DNA of 64,000 nucleotides from Hyphomonadaceae bacterium (GCA_022841905.1 JALHQO010000011.1:62001-126000), one strand, 5' to 3'. Numbered from the stretch's first letter, positions 37,747 through 46,653 are shown. Notes: generated by a model not told the origin, from the sequence alone. Translations and numbers: made by a program.

Positions 37747-37869
37747 CTAATGGTCGGTCCAGGGCCCCATCGGCCCGTCATCGCTCCAACCGCCGCCGCG
37801 GGACATGAATGCGCCGAGGATCGTCAGCGCAACGACAATGCCAACCGCGACGAGGAACCAGAAAAACAT
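37747..37869 (-). CDS. Small membrane protein (40 aa)
   Basis: 40 codons, ATG 37869 with GGAG 6 nt upstream. Residues 2-22 are a membrane helix (FFWFLVAVGIVVALTILGAF), followed by a Gly/Trp/Asp tail ending WTDH. Too short for routine calling. It sits between the acyltransferase and GNAT genes in the same orientation. Conserved small single-span proteins of this kind occur in alphaproteobacteria; role unknown. Confidence 0.55.
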   Translation of the reverse strand: MFFWFLVAVGIVVALTILGAFMSRGGGWSDDGPMGPWTDH

Positions 37870-37911
37870 CTCGTGCTCCGGGGGCGGACCGCAGAATCGG
37901 ATCCGCGCTTG

Positions 37912-39117
37912 CTAGGCTGCCTCCCCAGCGAGTTCTGTTGCCTTAGCACGGGCTGGCGTCATTTTCGAGGGAAGGCCGACCCAGACGCGCAGTACGGGAA
38001 CCCGGCGCCCCAATTCGAAGAAAAGCCAACAGCCCAAAGCGGTGACGCCGATCAGCAACGGCGCCTCGACGGCGAGCGGCAAGCGCAACTCATCGAGATA
38101 GTGCCCTGCAACAACGATGATGGTCTGGTGGATCAGATAAAATGGGAAGATGGCATGCGTGAGCAGCCGCCGCACTGGGCCGTCAGCGTGGCGCAGGTGT
38201 TTATGGGCAAAGCCGATGGCGGCGATGATGGCGCACCAGGCGTCGAGTTCACGCACGCTGCGCAAGATCGCGAGCAGCCATTCTGGAGGATCGTCGACGT
38301 CAGGAAGAACGTCGAAATACACCACCAACGTCATCCAGCACGCGATCGCGATGGAAAGCGCGATCCCACGCAAGCGGACGCAGCGCTCGAAAAACCAGTC
38401 CGCCTTGGCGATCGCGAAGCCGAACAGGAAGACGCTGAAATAGAGGACGTGCAGATACCAGTCTTCGCGGAAGTCATGGCTCTCGCCGAAGATGGGGAAA
38501 AGCGTGATGCGCAACGCCGCCATGATCAGCCAAGGCGTGATGATCAGGAACGGGCCGGCGATCAGTACGCTCACCGCTTTCGGAATGCGCCGCAGCAGCG
38601 GCAGGAGCGGGATCAGCGCCAGCGCGTAGAGGATGAGATAAGCGACGAACCACATGTGATTGTAGGTCGGCGTCGCGAGGCAGCCGTCCTCGTCGCACCA
38701 ATTGCCGCTGGCGGTGACGTACTTGACGTAGAAATTGTCGAGCGCGAACGAGTATTGGGCCGCCAGGGCGGGCGGCAAGGCTTGGAGCGCCTCGACGATC
38801 TCGTAATAGCTCTGCGGCGGTACGAGCACGAACACGGCCAAGAGAAGCGGCGGCCAAAGCCGGCCCATGCGCGCGCCGGTGAATTTCCGAGCGCTCATCT
38901 TGTCGGCCATGAAGCGGCTGGCGGCCCCCGCGACTAGAAACAGCAGGGTCAGCCGCCATGGGTTGGTAAGACGCATCAGCGGCTCGATGGCGTCGCTGGC
39001 GCGGCTCGATTTCACGTGCCAATCCCAGGTCACGTAAAACATGCCGCAATGGTAAAGGATCAGGAGGGCGAACGCGATGATGCGGAGCCAATCCAAGTCG
39101 TAGCGGCGTTCGGTCAT
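37912..39117 (-). CDS. Acyltransferase family 3 membrane protein
   Basis: 401 aa, about 10 spans. AT3/OpgC-type integral acyltransferases add acetyl or succinyl groups to glycans. Seen: YDLDWLRIIAFALLILYHCGMF with His23, a segment TNPWRLTLLFLVAGAASRF, and HAIFPFYLIHQTIIV near the end. Divergent from the LytTR regulator gene with about 100 nt between starts, suggesting shared control. Confidence 0.88.
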   Translation of the reverse strand: MTERRYDLDWLRIIAFALLILYHCGMFYVTWDWHVKSSRASDAIEPLMRLTNPWRLTLLFLVAGAASRFMADKMSARKFTGARMGRLWPPLLLAVFVLVPPQSYYEIVEALQALPPALAAQYSFALDNFYVKYVTASGNWCDEDGCLATPTYNHMWFVAYLILYALALIPLLPLLRRIPKAVSVLIAGPFLIITPWLIMAALRITLFPIFGESHDFREDWYLHVLYFSVFLFGFAIAKADWFFERCVRLRGIALSIAIACWMTLVVYFDVLPDVDDPPEWLLAILRSVRELDAWCAIIAAIGFAHKHLRHADGPVRRLLTHAIFPFYLIHQTIIVVAGHYLDELRLPLAVEAPLLIGVTALGCWLFFELGRRVPVLRVWVGLPSKMTPARAKATELAGEAA

Positions 39118-39218
39118 GGGGCATGCGTCTCCTGAGCCGCCCTTCTTTCCCGCTCCCCGCCCGCCCGCTACGCTGGCGCCGCGCCCGGCGGCCTGCGGGG
39201 ACGAACGGGGAGCTTGCG

Positions 39219-40049
39219 GTGACCACCGGCGGAGAAACAGGGACGAGCGGCCGGCCCCGGTTCGAGTTGCGGGCCTGGATTTTCATCGCTCTGGTGTCGC
39301 TCGTCGTGGTGGCGGTGAATGCGTCCTCCGATTTTCTGGAGATGCAAAGGGCCGGGCTCGACTTCGAATGGTGGGAGCCGGTGGCCTGGGAAATCACCAG
39401 CGCCATCGTGATCATCGCCATGGCGCCGCTGATCGGTTTGGCGGTGCGGCGCTGGCCACCCACCCGGGACAACTTCATCCGCCCGGGGCTCATCCATTTC
39501 GGGCTGACAATCCCCTTCGCCATCGTCCACGTCGCCGGCATCTACGCAATGCGCAACGCCATCTACTGGCTCGGTGACGCTCATTACGGCTTCTTCGACG
39601 ACGGCATGGCGCTCGTGCTGTTCTATGAATGGCGCAAGGACGTGCTCAGCTACGCCGTCATCGCCGCAACCTATTGGATTTTCCAATACATCGCCGAACG
39701 CCGCCAAGTTGCAGCCGCACCAACGCCGACGGATCAGCGGATCGAAGTGCGCGACGGCGGCGCAGCGGTGTTCCTGGCGCCGGCGGAGATCGCCCATGTC
39801 GAGGCCGCGGGCAATTATGTCGAGTTCCACGCCGGCGGGCGCACGCATTTGGTGCGCGGCACGCTAGCCTCGTGGGAGACGCGATTGATGGCGCGCGGCT
39901 TCGTGCGCGCGCACCGCTCGCGGCTGGTGAACCGAGCGCGGATCGCGGCGATCAAGCCGACGCCTTCGGGCGATATCGAGATCACCTTGGACGACGGGCG
40001 CGTTCTAGCGGGCAGCCGCCGCTACCGCGAAGCGTTGGAAACGCGCTAG
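39219..40049 (+). CDS. Membrane-bound LytTR transcriptional regulator
   Basis: 276 aa from GTG 39219, which has GGGGAG 7 nt upstream; an ATG at 39123 is the alternative. Residues 20-150 contain about four spans, a membrane sensor. From about 180 is a LytTR DNA-binding domain (VEAAGNYVEFHAGGRTHLVRGTLASWE, FVRAHRSRLVNRARI, DGRVLAGSRRYREAL). No receiver domain, so signal input is through the membrane part. Divergent from the AT3 gene, a likely target. Its stop shares CTAG with the MFS gene. Confidence 0.85.
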   Translation: MTTGGETGTSGRPRFELRAWIFIALVSLVVVAVNASSDFLEMQRAGLDFEWWEPVAWEITSAIVIIAMAPLIGLAVRRWPPTRDNFIRPGLIHFGLTIPFAIVHVAGIYAMRNAIYWLGDAHYGFFDDGMALVLFYEWRKDVLSYAVIAATYWIFQYIAERRQVAAAPTPTDQRIEVRDGGAAVFLAPAEIAHVEAAGNYVEFHAGGRTHLVRGTLASWETRLMARGFVRAHRSRLVNRARIAAIKPTPSGDIEITLDDGRVLAGSRRYREALETR

Positions 40050-41389
40050 CCTTCCATTTCTTCGCGAATGCTCGACCGCGCCATCCAGAAGAGCGCGGCG
40101 GCGAGCAATCCGACGAAGGCCGAGACAAACAGCGCCCAGCGCACGCCTTCCGCCTCGCCCAGGCCTATGCCAATGGCGAACACATCGGAGAGCGCACCGA
40201 CCCCCAGAGGCCCAAGGCCCAAACCGATCAAATTGATGATGAAGAGCAGCACGGCGGACGCGGTCGCTCGCATGTGCGTTGGCACGATCGTTTGTGCTGT
40301 TGCGTAGACTGGCCCGTACCAGAGCGTGCCGAGCACTGAACCGAAGAACAGGCACCCCAGCGCAAACACAGCCGATGGCGACAGGATCGCCACCGCGTAG
40401 ATCGGGATCACAGCCAGCGACGCGATCGCCGGCACGCTGACATAAGCGCGATAGTCGCGGCCGCCGAACTTGTCGGCGATAACGCCGCCAGCGAAAGCGC
40501 CGATGGCGCCGCCGATGCCGGCCATCAGACCGAGCGCGAGCCCTAAAAAGCCACCCGATTGCAAGCCGAACTGTGCGGCGAGCGCGGCCACCTCTTCGCC
40601 ATGGATGCGATAGAAGAACGAGGCCGCGAATGGCGCCTGGCCGTAGCCGATGAACGCCTTGAGCGCGGCGGCGAACGAGACCAGCCAGAACGTGCGCTTG
40701 CGTTTGAGCGTCGCCATCGCATCGCGAAACGGCGTTGCGTCGCGCATGGCCTGCGCGCGCGCCTTGAGTTCCGCCGCCGTGGCGCGGATGCGTGGCTCGA
40801 CCAAAGTAAGCGCGGCGACGATCGCTAGAATGACGCCGGGAATGCCGCAGACGATGAACGCCATCCGCCAGCCGTATGCGTCGGCGATCAGGCCGCCCAG
40901 CGCGAGGCCGACGAGACTGCCGAGCGGCGTGCCCATCGAATAAAACGCCAGCGCAGACGCCCGCTTTTCCTTTGGCACGTAATCGGTGATCAGCGAATGC
41001 GCTGGCGGCGTGCAGCCCGCCTCGCCAATGCCCACGCCAATACGCGCGAGCAGCAAATGGACGAAGTTCTGCGCGAGCCCGGAAAGTGCTGTGAAGCCTG
41101 ACCAAACTGCAAGCGCGCCAGCGATGATGAGCGGACGATGGCCGCGTTCGGCGATGCGCGCGATCGGCAGGCCCAGCACGGTGTAGAAGAACGCAAACGC
41201 CAGCCCACTCATCGCGCCGAGTTGCCAATCGAGCAGGCCGAGTTCGCGCTTGATCGGCTCGGCCAAGATGTTGACCACCTGACGATCGACGAAATTCATC
41301 ACGTAGATGAGCAGCAGCAGGCCCATCGCGTAGCCGCGATAGCCCGCGCTCACGGCGCGTATAGCCGGCGGCGCGGCGGCGTCAGTCAA
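40046..41389 (-). CDS. MFS transporter, Spinster-like
   Basis: 447 aa, 12 spans. Start chosen at TTG 41389 with GGGGAGGG 8 nt upstream; an open frame continues to 41548 but is low-complexity. Seen: LLLIYVMNFVDRQVVNILAEPIKRELGLLDWQLG, GIGEAGCTPPAHSLITDYVP, and the RxxG-type loop ALSGLAQ/RIGVG. The N-terminal pattern is of the Spinster/alpha-proteobacterial MFS group. Substrate unknown. Confidence 0.85.
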   Translation of the reverse strand: MTDAAAPPAIRAVSAGYRGYAMGLLLLIYVMNFVDRQVVNILAEPIKRELGLLDWQLGAMSGLAFAFFYTVLGLPIARIAERGHRPLIIAGALAVWSGFTALSGLAQNFVHLLLARIGVGIGEAGCTPPAHSLITDYVPKEKRASALAFYSMGTPLGSLVGLALGGLIADAYGWRMAFIVCGIPGVILAIVAALTLVEPRIRATAAELKARAQAMRDATPFRDAMATLKRKRTFWLVSFAAALKAFIGYGQAPFAASFFYRIHGEEVAALAAQFGLQSGGFLGLALGLMAGIGGAIGAFAGGVIADKFGGRDYRAYVSVPAIASLAVIPIYAVAILSPSAVFALGCLFFGSVLGTLWYGPVYATAQTIVPTHMRATASAVLLFIINLIGLGLGPLGVGALSDVFAIGIGLGEAEGVRWALFVSAFVGLLAAALFWMARSSIREEMEG

Positions 41390-41538
41390 GGCGGTGTCCC
41401 TCCCCGCTTTTTGTCGTTGCGCCGAGCTTGGCGGTTTTCGCGAAGGCTTGCTAGGCCCGTCCCTTGTTCCTGATCCGCGAAGCGGCTTATCGCGAGCGGG
41501 CGCGGCGCTTACATTGAGCGGGAACGAAAGCGACTCGC

Positions 41539-42156
41539 ATGCCCGCACCCCGCACCAAGATCGGTTCGCGCCCGGAAGCGCCGCGCGCCTGGCAGCGCAT
41601 GCTGTCGGGGCGACGGCTCGACTTGCTCGATCCTTCGCCGCTCGATGTCGAGATCGAGGACATCGCGCATGGGCTTGCGCGGGTGGCGCGCTGGAACGGG
41701 CAGACGACGGGCGAGCATGCGTTCTCGGTGGCCCAACACTCGCTGCTGGTGGAAGACATCTGCCGCAAGCTGGCGCCGGAATGGGATCGGCCGCGGCGCC
41801 TGCTCGCGCTGCTGCACGACGCGCCGGAATATGTGATCGGCGACATGATCAGCCCGTTCAAGGCCGCCCTCGGGCTCGACTATAAGGCGTTCGAATTGAA
41901 GCTGGAGGCGGCGATCCATCTCCGCTTCGGCTTGCCGGCGCATCCGCCCGCGGCGGTGAAAGGCGTGATCAAGCGCGCCGATATCATCTGCGCGCATTTC
42001 GAGGCCATACAGCTGGCCGGCTTCACCGAGGCGGAGGCCAAGCGGTTTTTCGGCGCCCCGCCCCGGGGGCTGAAGCTCACAATCAAGCCAAAACCGACGG
42101 CGGAGGTGCAAGAAGCATTTTTGAAGCGCTTCCGCTCGCTGATCGATCCGGCCTAA
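41539..42156 (+). CDS. HD-domain hydrolase, YfbR-like
   Basis: 205 aa. HD-type phosphohydrolase; YfbR members are 5'-deoxynucleotidases. Ligands seen: His67 (VAQHSLLVED), His93-Asp94 (LLHDAPEY), Asp102, and a later Asp in IKRADIICAHFE. First gene in the order HD, PTP-like, NAD regulator; 9 nt to the next. Activity on nucleotides fits the operon but is inference. Confidence 0.85.
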   Translation: MPAPRTKIGSRPEAPRAWQRMLSGRRLDLLDPSPLDVEIEDIAHGLARVARWNGQTTGEHAFSVAQHSLLVEDICRKLAPEWDRPRRLLALLHDAPEYVIGDMISPFKAALGLDYKAFELKLEAAIHLRFGLPAHPPAAVKGVIKRADIICAHFEAIQLAGFTEAEAKRFFGAPPRGLKLTIKPKPTAEVQEAFLKRFRSLIDPA

Positions 42157-42165
42157 ACTGGGCCC

Positions 42166-42690
42166 ATGTCCATCATCGTCTGCCCCCTGTCGCGCGCGGC
42201 GCATCTCGCCCGCGAACACAAGGTGTCGCATGTCGTCAGCCTGCTCGATCCGGACACGCCGTTTCCAGTCGTGCGCGATGTCGGCGAGCGGCACTTGCGC
42301 CTGGAAATCCACGACATCGAAACGCCGGTTGAGGGCATGGACATTTGCTGCAGCGACCGCATGCGCATGATCCTGGATTTCGTCGGCGGCTGGACACGCG
42401 AGGCGCCGATCCTGATCCATTGCTATGCCGGCCTCTCGCGCTCGACCGCGACCGCCTTCATCACCGCATGCGCGCACAATCCCAGCGCTGACGAAGAAGA
42501 GATCGCCTACGCGCTGCGCAAAGCATCGCCGCATGCGTCGCCAAACCGGCACTTCGTTGCGCTGGCCGACGCTTCGCTCGGGCGCAGTGGACGCATGACG
42601 CGCGCGATCGATGCGATTGGGCGCGGCGGCAGCTGGCTCGATATTGGCGAAAACATTCCGTTCACGCTCGCCTCAAAGTTCGGCGCATGA
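42166..42690 (+). CDS. PTP-like tyrosine phosphatase-fold protein
   Basis: 174 aa. HCYAGLSRS has Cys86 and Arg92 (C-X5-R) as in protein tyrosine and dual-specificity phosphatases. The N-terminus (IIVCPLSRAAHLARE) and GIxDxE-like segment (LEIHDIETP) match the alphaproteobacterial group of COG-type predicted phosphatases. Overlaps the NAD regulator gene by 4 nt (ATGA). Substrate unknown; could be a phosphorylated nucleotide or protein. Confidence 0.82.
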   Translation: MSIIVCPLSRAAHLAREHKVSHVVSLLDPDTPFPVVRDVGERHLRLEIHDIETPVEGMDICCSDRMRMILDFVGGWTREAPILIHCYAGLSRSTATAFITACAHNPSADEEEIAYALRKASPHASPNRHFVALADASLGRSGRMTRAIDAIGRGGSWLDIGENIPFTLASKFGA

Positions 42691-43673
42691 ACGCCCCGCG
42701 CGTCGTCATCGGCTTGTCGGCGGTCATCGTCGCGGTGACGGAAGAGTCGCCGTTCGTGCTGACGACGCGTGAAGCTGACGGCGGGATTTCGGGTTTGCCG
42801 TTCGGTCCGTTCGATCCAGCCGGCGACCGCACGCTCGAACTTTCGCTGCGCGGCTGGGTGCAGGAACAGACCGGCTTCGATATCGGCTATGTCGAGCAGC
42901 TCTACACCTTCGGCGATCGTGGCCGCGAAATGCCGCTGGCTGACATCAAGGGCGCCGCGCCAGAACGTTTGCTCTCGATCTCCTATCTGGCGCTCACCCC
43001 GTCACGCGCCAAGCTGGATCGCGCTGGCGCGCATTGGCGCTCCTGGTACGATTTCTTCCCATGGGAAGATTGGCGCGACGGGCGCCCGCGCGTGATCGAT
43101 GACCTTATCGCGCCGAAACTGAAAGCCTGGTCGCAAAGCGCCGCGGACAAAGACGCCGTCGTGCAACGGCGCGTGCGCGTGCGCCTGGCGTTCGCGCTGG
43201 AAGGCGCGGTGTGGAACGAAGAGCGCGCGCTGGAGCGCTATGAACTGCTCTATGAAGCGGGCCTGGCGCCGGAAGCGGCGCGTGATCGTGCGCGCTTTGA
43301 AGGCAAACCAACACCGGCGATCACAGCAACGGCCGGGCTCGGCGCGCCGATGGCGTCCGACCACCGCCGCATTCTGGCGACAGCGATGGGTCGGCTGCGC
43401 GCGAAGATCAAATATCGCCCGGTGATTTTTGAACTGGCGCCGGAGCTATTCACGCTGCTGCATTTGCAGCGGCTGGTGGAATCAATTTCCGGGCTCGAAC
43501 TGCACAAACAAAATTTCCGCCGCCTGCTCGATCGCACCGGCTTGGTCGAAGGCTCAGGCGAGTTCGACGCCAGCGCTGGCGGGCGCCCGGCGGAGCTTTT
43601 CCGCTGCCGCAAGGAAACGCTAAGTGAGCGCCCCGTAGGCGGCGTGCACGTGCCTGCGCCGCGCGGGGAATAA
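42687..43673 (+). CDS. Nudix-wHTH NAD-biosynthesis regulator (COG4111/NadQ- or NrtR-like)
   Basis: 328 aa. Residues 1-150 form a Nudix-like fold in which the catalytic box is degenerate (SLRGWVQEQTGFD), so it likely senses rather than hydrolyses a nucleotide. Residues 235-310 form a winged helix (HKQNFRRLLDRTGLVEGSGEF, GRPAELFRC). This is the layout of the NrtR-like NAD regulators; naming as NadQ is from family memory. nadABC lies 3 kb downstream, with two 19-bp palindromes in its promoter region. ADP-ribose or NAD as effector is inference. Confidence 0.75.
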   Translation: MNAPRVVIGLSAVIVAVTEESPFVLTTREADGGISGLPFGPFDPAGDRTLELSLRGWVQEQTGFDIGYVEQLYTFGDRGREMPLADIKGAAPERLLSISYLALTPSRAKLDRAGAHWRSWYDFFPWEDWRDGRPRVIDDLIAPKLKAWSQSAADKDAVVQRRVRVRLAFALEGAVWNEERALERYELLYEAGLAPEAARDRARFEGKPTPAITATAGLGAPMASDHRRILATAMGRLRAKIKYRPVIFELAPELFTLLHLQRLVESISGLELHKQNFRRLLDRTGLVEGSGEFDASAGGRPAELFRCRKETLSERPVGGVHVPAPRGE

Positions 43674-43727
43674 ATTGGTCGCACATCCGCGCAGCGCACT
43701 CTAGGCTTGCGCCATAACGGGGCGAGC

Positions 43728-44453
43728 ATGGCTGATCCAAACAAGCGCGAAGAACTGAGCGGCGTTGTCGAAGACGCGCTGGGCTTCAACTTTCGCTCAC
43801 TGAAAACGCTGCGCGACCTGATATTGCGCCCACGCACGGTTTTCCAAGCGTACGCCGAGCGCGATCGCGTGCGCTACACGCCGGCGATCCGATTGTTTCT
43901 CGGCCTAGTCGGCCTGCAAGTGTTGATCTCGACCCTTTGGGGCGGTTGGGCCGGCTTAATGCGCCGCCAAATTGAAACCTCCGATCCAGCCGTCCGCGAC
44001 ATGTATGTGCAAATTTCAGGCGATCGCCTGGAGCCGTATCTGCAGCATTATGGCGATGCGATGGGCGTAGCGCAGCCTCTGCTGGTGGCGGGGTTTAGCT
44101 CGCTCAGCGTCTTCGTGCTTGGCTGGTTTCGTCCGGCGCTCTCTTGGCCGAGCCGTCTAAATATTGGCATGGGCGTGCTGACGGTGGGATCAGTCGTCGG
44201 CCTGCTGCTGATGCCGGTTCTCACTATGCCGGATAGCGCGCGCTCGAGCGGCCTGTCGATGCTTGCCATCGGGGTTGTGTATTTCATCACATTCCTGCGC
44301 GGCGCACCCGGCGTGCTGGCCGACACAACAGCCGGCGCGTGGGGCAAAGCCTTCGTGTTTACGCTTGTGCTGATGCTACTCGTCGTGCTGGCGGGTATCG
44401 TGATGGCGCTGGTGGGCATGGGCTACGCGCTCTTCCGCTTGGGCCCCGCGTAG
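43728..44453 (+). CDS. Hypothetical multi-span membrane protein (DUF3667-like)
   Basis: 241 aa from ATG 43728. The N-terminal RSLKTLRDLILRPRTVFQAYAERDRVRYTPAIRLFL resembles DUF3667-type proteins. About five hydrophobic segments follow (residues 60-80, 118-140, 152-172, 184-196, 212-235). Integral inner-membrane. No known activity. Convergent with the M23 gene, stops 2 nt apart. Confidence 0.6.
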   Translation: MADPNKREELSGVVEDALGFNFRSLKTLRDLILRPRTVFQAYAERDRVRYTPAIRLFLGLVGLQVLISTLWGGWAGLMRRQIETSDPAVRDMYVQISGDRLEPYLQHYGDAMGVAQPLLVAGFSSLSVFVLGWFRPALSWPSRLNIGMGVLTVGSVVGLLLMPVLTMPDSARSSGLSMLAIGVVYFITFLRGAPGVLADTTAGAWGKAFVFTLVLMLLVVLAGIVMALVGMGYALFRLGPA

Positions 44454-44455
44454 CG

Positions 44456-45175
44456 TCACTTATCGTCCAAGGCCGCTTCCATCTCGTCCAAGAACGAGTC
44501 TTCCGGCGGCGGCGCCGACACGTAAGTCGGCGGGCGACCGTAGTGCAGCGGATCGACCAGCAGGCCTTCGATCCACACTTCGTAGTGCAAATGCACGCCA
44601 GTGGCGTTGCCGGTCATGCCCATGCGGCCGATGGGCTGGCCCGCATAGACGGGAGCGCCGCGCACCAGGCGCTGATCGAACTCGCTCATATGCGCATAAA
44701 GCGAGCGCACGCCATTGCCGTGATCGATCTCGATCGTGTTGCCGTAACCGCCGCGATAATCTGCGTATGAAATGCGGCCTGGGCCCGCAGCATAAATGAA
44801 GCCGCCCGCGCGATTGGCGAGATCGAGGCCGTTGTGCTGACGCCCGCTGCCCAGCGTGCCGCGCCAACCGAAACCTGACGACAAGCACGCGACCTCAGTT
44901 GGATTGCGCAAGAGTTCGCCCGCGGGCGTGTTCATGTAGGGCGCGTAGAGGATGACAGCGCCGTCATAGCTGATCTCGCCAATGTTGGAGCCTCCGCCGC
45001 CATTGCAGGCGAAGAGCTGGCCATGCAGCGGCGCGCGCGGCGCGGTGTCGTAAATGCTCGGCCCCGGAGGCGGCGCTACGATCGGCGCGCGATAGATCGG
45101 CGCCGGTGAATAGCCGCCGCTCGATGCGCAGCCCGCGAGCCCGGCCACGAGCACAAATGCAATTGTCCGCACCAC
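44456..45175 (-). CDS. M23-family metallopeptidase lipoprotein
   Basis: 239 aa, GTG start. Lipobox ends at Cys16 (VAGLAGCASS). The LytM/M23 domain is in the C-terminal half: the zinc ligands in RQHNGLDLA (His and Asp) and the HxH pair in GVHLHYEV, all four present, so probably an active peptidoglycan endopeptidase or a divisome activator. The N-terminal 60 residues are Pro-rich. Outer-membrane lipoprotein. Confidence 0.88.
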   Translation of the reverse strand: MVRTIAFVLVAGLAGCASSGGYSPAPIYRAPIVAPPPGPSIYDTAPRAPLHGQLFACNGGGGSNIGEISYDGAVILYAPYMNTPAGELLRNPTEVACLSSGFGWRGTLGSGRQHNGLDLANRAGGFIYAAGPGRISYADYRGGYGNTIEIDHGNGVRSLYAHMSEFDQRLVRGAPVYAGQPIGRMGMTGNATGVHLHYEVWIEGLLVDPLHYGRPPTYVSAPPPEDSFLDEMEAALDDK

Positions 45176-45243
45176 CGCCCAAACCTCTGGTCAGAGCCCC
45201 CGCACCCACCTTCTGGCTCAGTGGATGAATGCTAGCTGAACGA

Positions 45244-46428
45244 TCAGCTGATCGGAACGCCGCGTGGCAGTAGCGTCCACCAGCGCGCCGGTGCGTTCAT
45301 TTGCTCAGCGCCGCGCCCTGCTTCAGCGCCCGAACCGAAAAACACATCGCCCCGCAACGGCCCGCGCCGAATGGCGCCGCCCGTATCTTGCGCCACCATC
45401 AAGCGCTGAAACGGCTGGCCGTCGTATGTGCCGTCCACGAACACGACAGCGCCGTAAGGATGATAGGCGGGATCGACGGCGATGGAGCCAAGCGCCGTCA
45501 ACGGCACGCCAGCTGCGCCGCGCGGACCGGCGGTTGGATCTTCGATCACCTCTTCCTGGAAAAAGACATAAGAGGGATCGGCGTTGATCGCTTGTTGCGT
45601 GGCGGTGAGGCCGTTCTGATTGCTCCAGGCTTTGAAGTTCGCCCATGTCGCGCCGCCCTGCAGTTGCCCGCTATCCCGCAGCGCGCCGAGTGCGGAGCGC
45701 CAGCGATAGCCGTTCTGCGCGGCATAGGCGGCGCGCACTTGCGTGCCGTCTGGAAACGCGATGCGGCCCGAGCCTTGGATTTGCAGATTGTAGACATCGA
45801 CCGGATGCGCATACGCAAACGCTTGGCCTGCATACGGCGTGATCTGTCCGCGTTGCGGATACGGGCGCACTTCCATGCCCGCGAGTTGGCCGGTCAAACG
45901 ACGCGGCGCGCCGCGTAGCGCTTCGTTGTCGTGCGCTTCAGCGAATGCGCCGAGATCGACCGTGACCATGTCGCCTGGGCGTTGCAGCAACGGCGCGGTG
46001 AACTCCGCATCGGGCGTGCGGCGCGCTTCGATGATCGGTTCGTAGTAGGCAGTAAGCCGCGCTTCGCCTTCGCTGCGGACAACGTGCGGCGTGAAGTTCG
46101 CTTCGAAGAAAGCGCGCTCGCCACCGGGCGCCACACTCTGCGCGGCGCTGCATGCGGGCGCCCAATCGGCGACCGCGCCGCCATAGCGGCCTCCGCCCGG
46201 CAAGCTCGACGCCGGATCGCGTTGGCGGCGGCCGTCGCACGAGCGGCGGAAGGCCAGCAAGGCCGGCGCGAGATCAGCGTTGGCCCAGCCCGGCATGTCG
46301 CGGAACGACGCCGGCTGCAGCGCAAACGTGGCGGCCGTCTCCGGACGGGTCTCCGGCGTGGGCGTCTCCCGCGAGGTGGCGCAGGCGGCCAGAGCCAAAG
46401 CGGCAAGAAGCGGGAGAACGAGACGCAT
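45244..46428 (-). CDS. mltA: Membrane-bound lytic murein transglycosylase A (MltA)
   Basis: 394 aa from ATG 46428 with GGAGGG upstream. Cleaves glycan strands to 1,6-anhydro-MurNAc. Lipobox LAAC (Cys15). MltA core: LTAYYEPIIEARRTPDAEF, NLQIQGSGRI, ADPSYVFFQE; and the C-terminal 3D domain with DPAYHPYGAVVFVD and AQDTGGAIRRGPLRGDVFFGSG, the three-Asp site. Divergent from nadA. An open frame continuing 340 codons upstream across nadA is spurious. Confidence 0.93.
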   Translation of the reverse strand: MRLVLPLLAALALAACATSRETPTPETRPETAATFALQPASFRDMPGWANADLAPALLAFRRSCDGRRQRDPASSLPGGGRYGGAVADWAPACSAAQSVAPGGERAFFEANFTPHVVRSEGEARLTAYYEPIIEARRTPDAEFTAPLLQRPGDMVTVDLGAFAEAHDNEALRGAPRRLTGQLAGMEVRPYPQRGQITPYAGQAFAYAHPVDVYNLQIQGSGRIAFPDGTQVRAAYAAQNGYRWRSALGALRDSGQLQGGATWANFKAWSNQNGLTATQQAINADPSYVFFQEEVIEDPTAGPRGAAGVPLTALGSIAVDPAYHPYGAVVFVDGTYDGQPFQRLMVAQDTGGAIRRGPLRGDVFFGSGAEAGRGAEQMNAPARWWTLLPRGVPIS

Positions 46429-46539
46429 GAAACCCTCCGAACCGGGATTTCTTATCGCGCCCTCCCGAAACGCGCAGCACGGAACTGCCGCACCGGTTTT
46501 GCTTGCGGAAAGCGAATGCTGGGGGTAACTTGAGGGGGT

Positions 46540-46558
46540 TATGCTCACTTGAAGCATA
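46540..46558 (+). promoter_or_regulatory. Putative NAD regulator operator 1 (nadA)
   Basis: A 19-bp palindrome, TATGCTC-N5-AAGCATA (the 21-bp TTATGCT...AGCATAA has perfect 7-bp arms). It lies 96 nt upstream of the nadA ATG. It shares the TATGCTC half-site and N5 spacing with operator 2. Function as regulator site is inferred from match, position and the linked Nudix-wHTH gene. Confidence 0.7.
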
Positions 46559-46602
46559 AGGGGTGGGCGGAACCCTTCCGCTTCGGTTCTAAGCACCCTA
46601 TA

Positions 46603-46621
46603 TATGCTCTGACTGAGTATA
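46603..46621 (+). promoter_or_regulatory. Putative NAD regulator operator 2 (nadA)
   Basis: TATGCTC-N5-GAGTATA, the same half-site with one mismatch in the second arm. It lies 33 nt upstream of the nadA ATG and overlaps the AT-rich CTATATAT that could be the -10 region, a position suited to repression. Sites 1 and 2 are 63 bp apart, six helical turns. Confidence 0.7.
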
Positions 46622-46653
46622 AGTCGCCCGCTCTGGGCGCAAGGAGGCCCAAG

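Noticed and set aside
45301-45918. 205-aa plus frame antisense to mltA
   Set aside because: Antisense to the conserved 3D domain of MltA.
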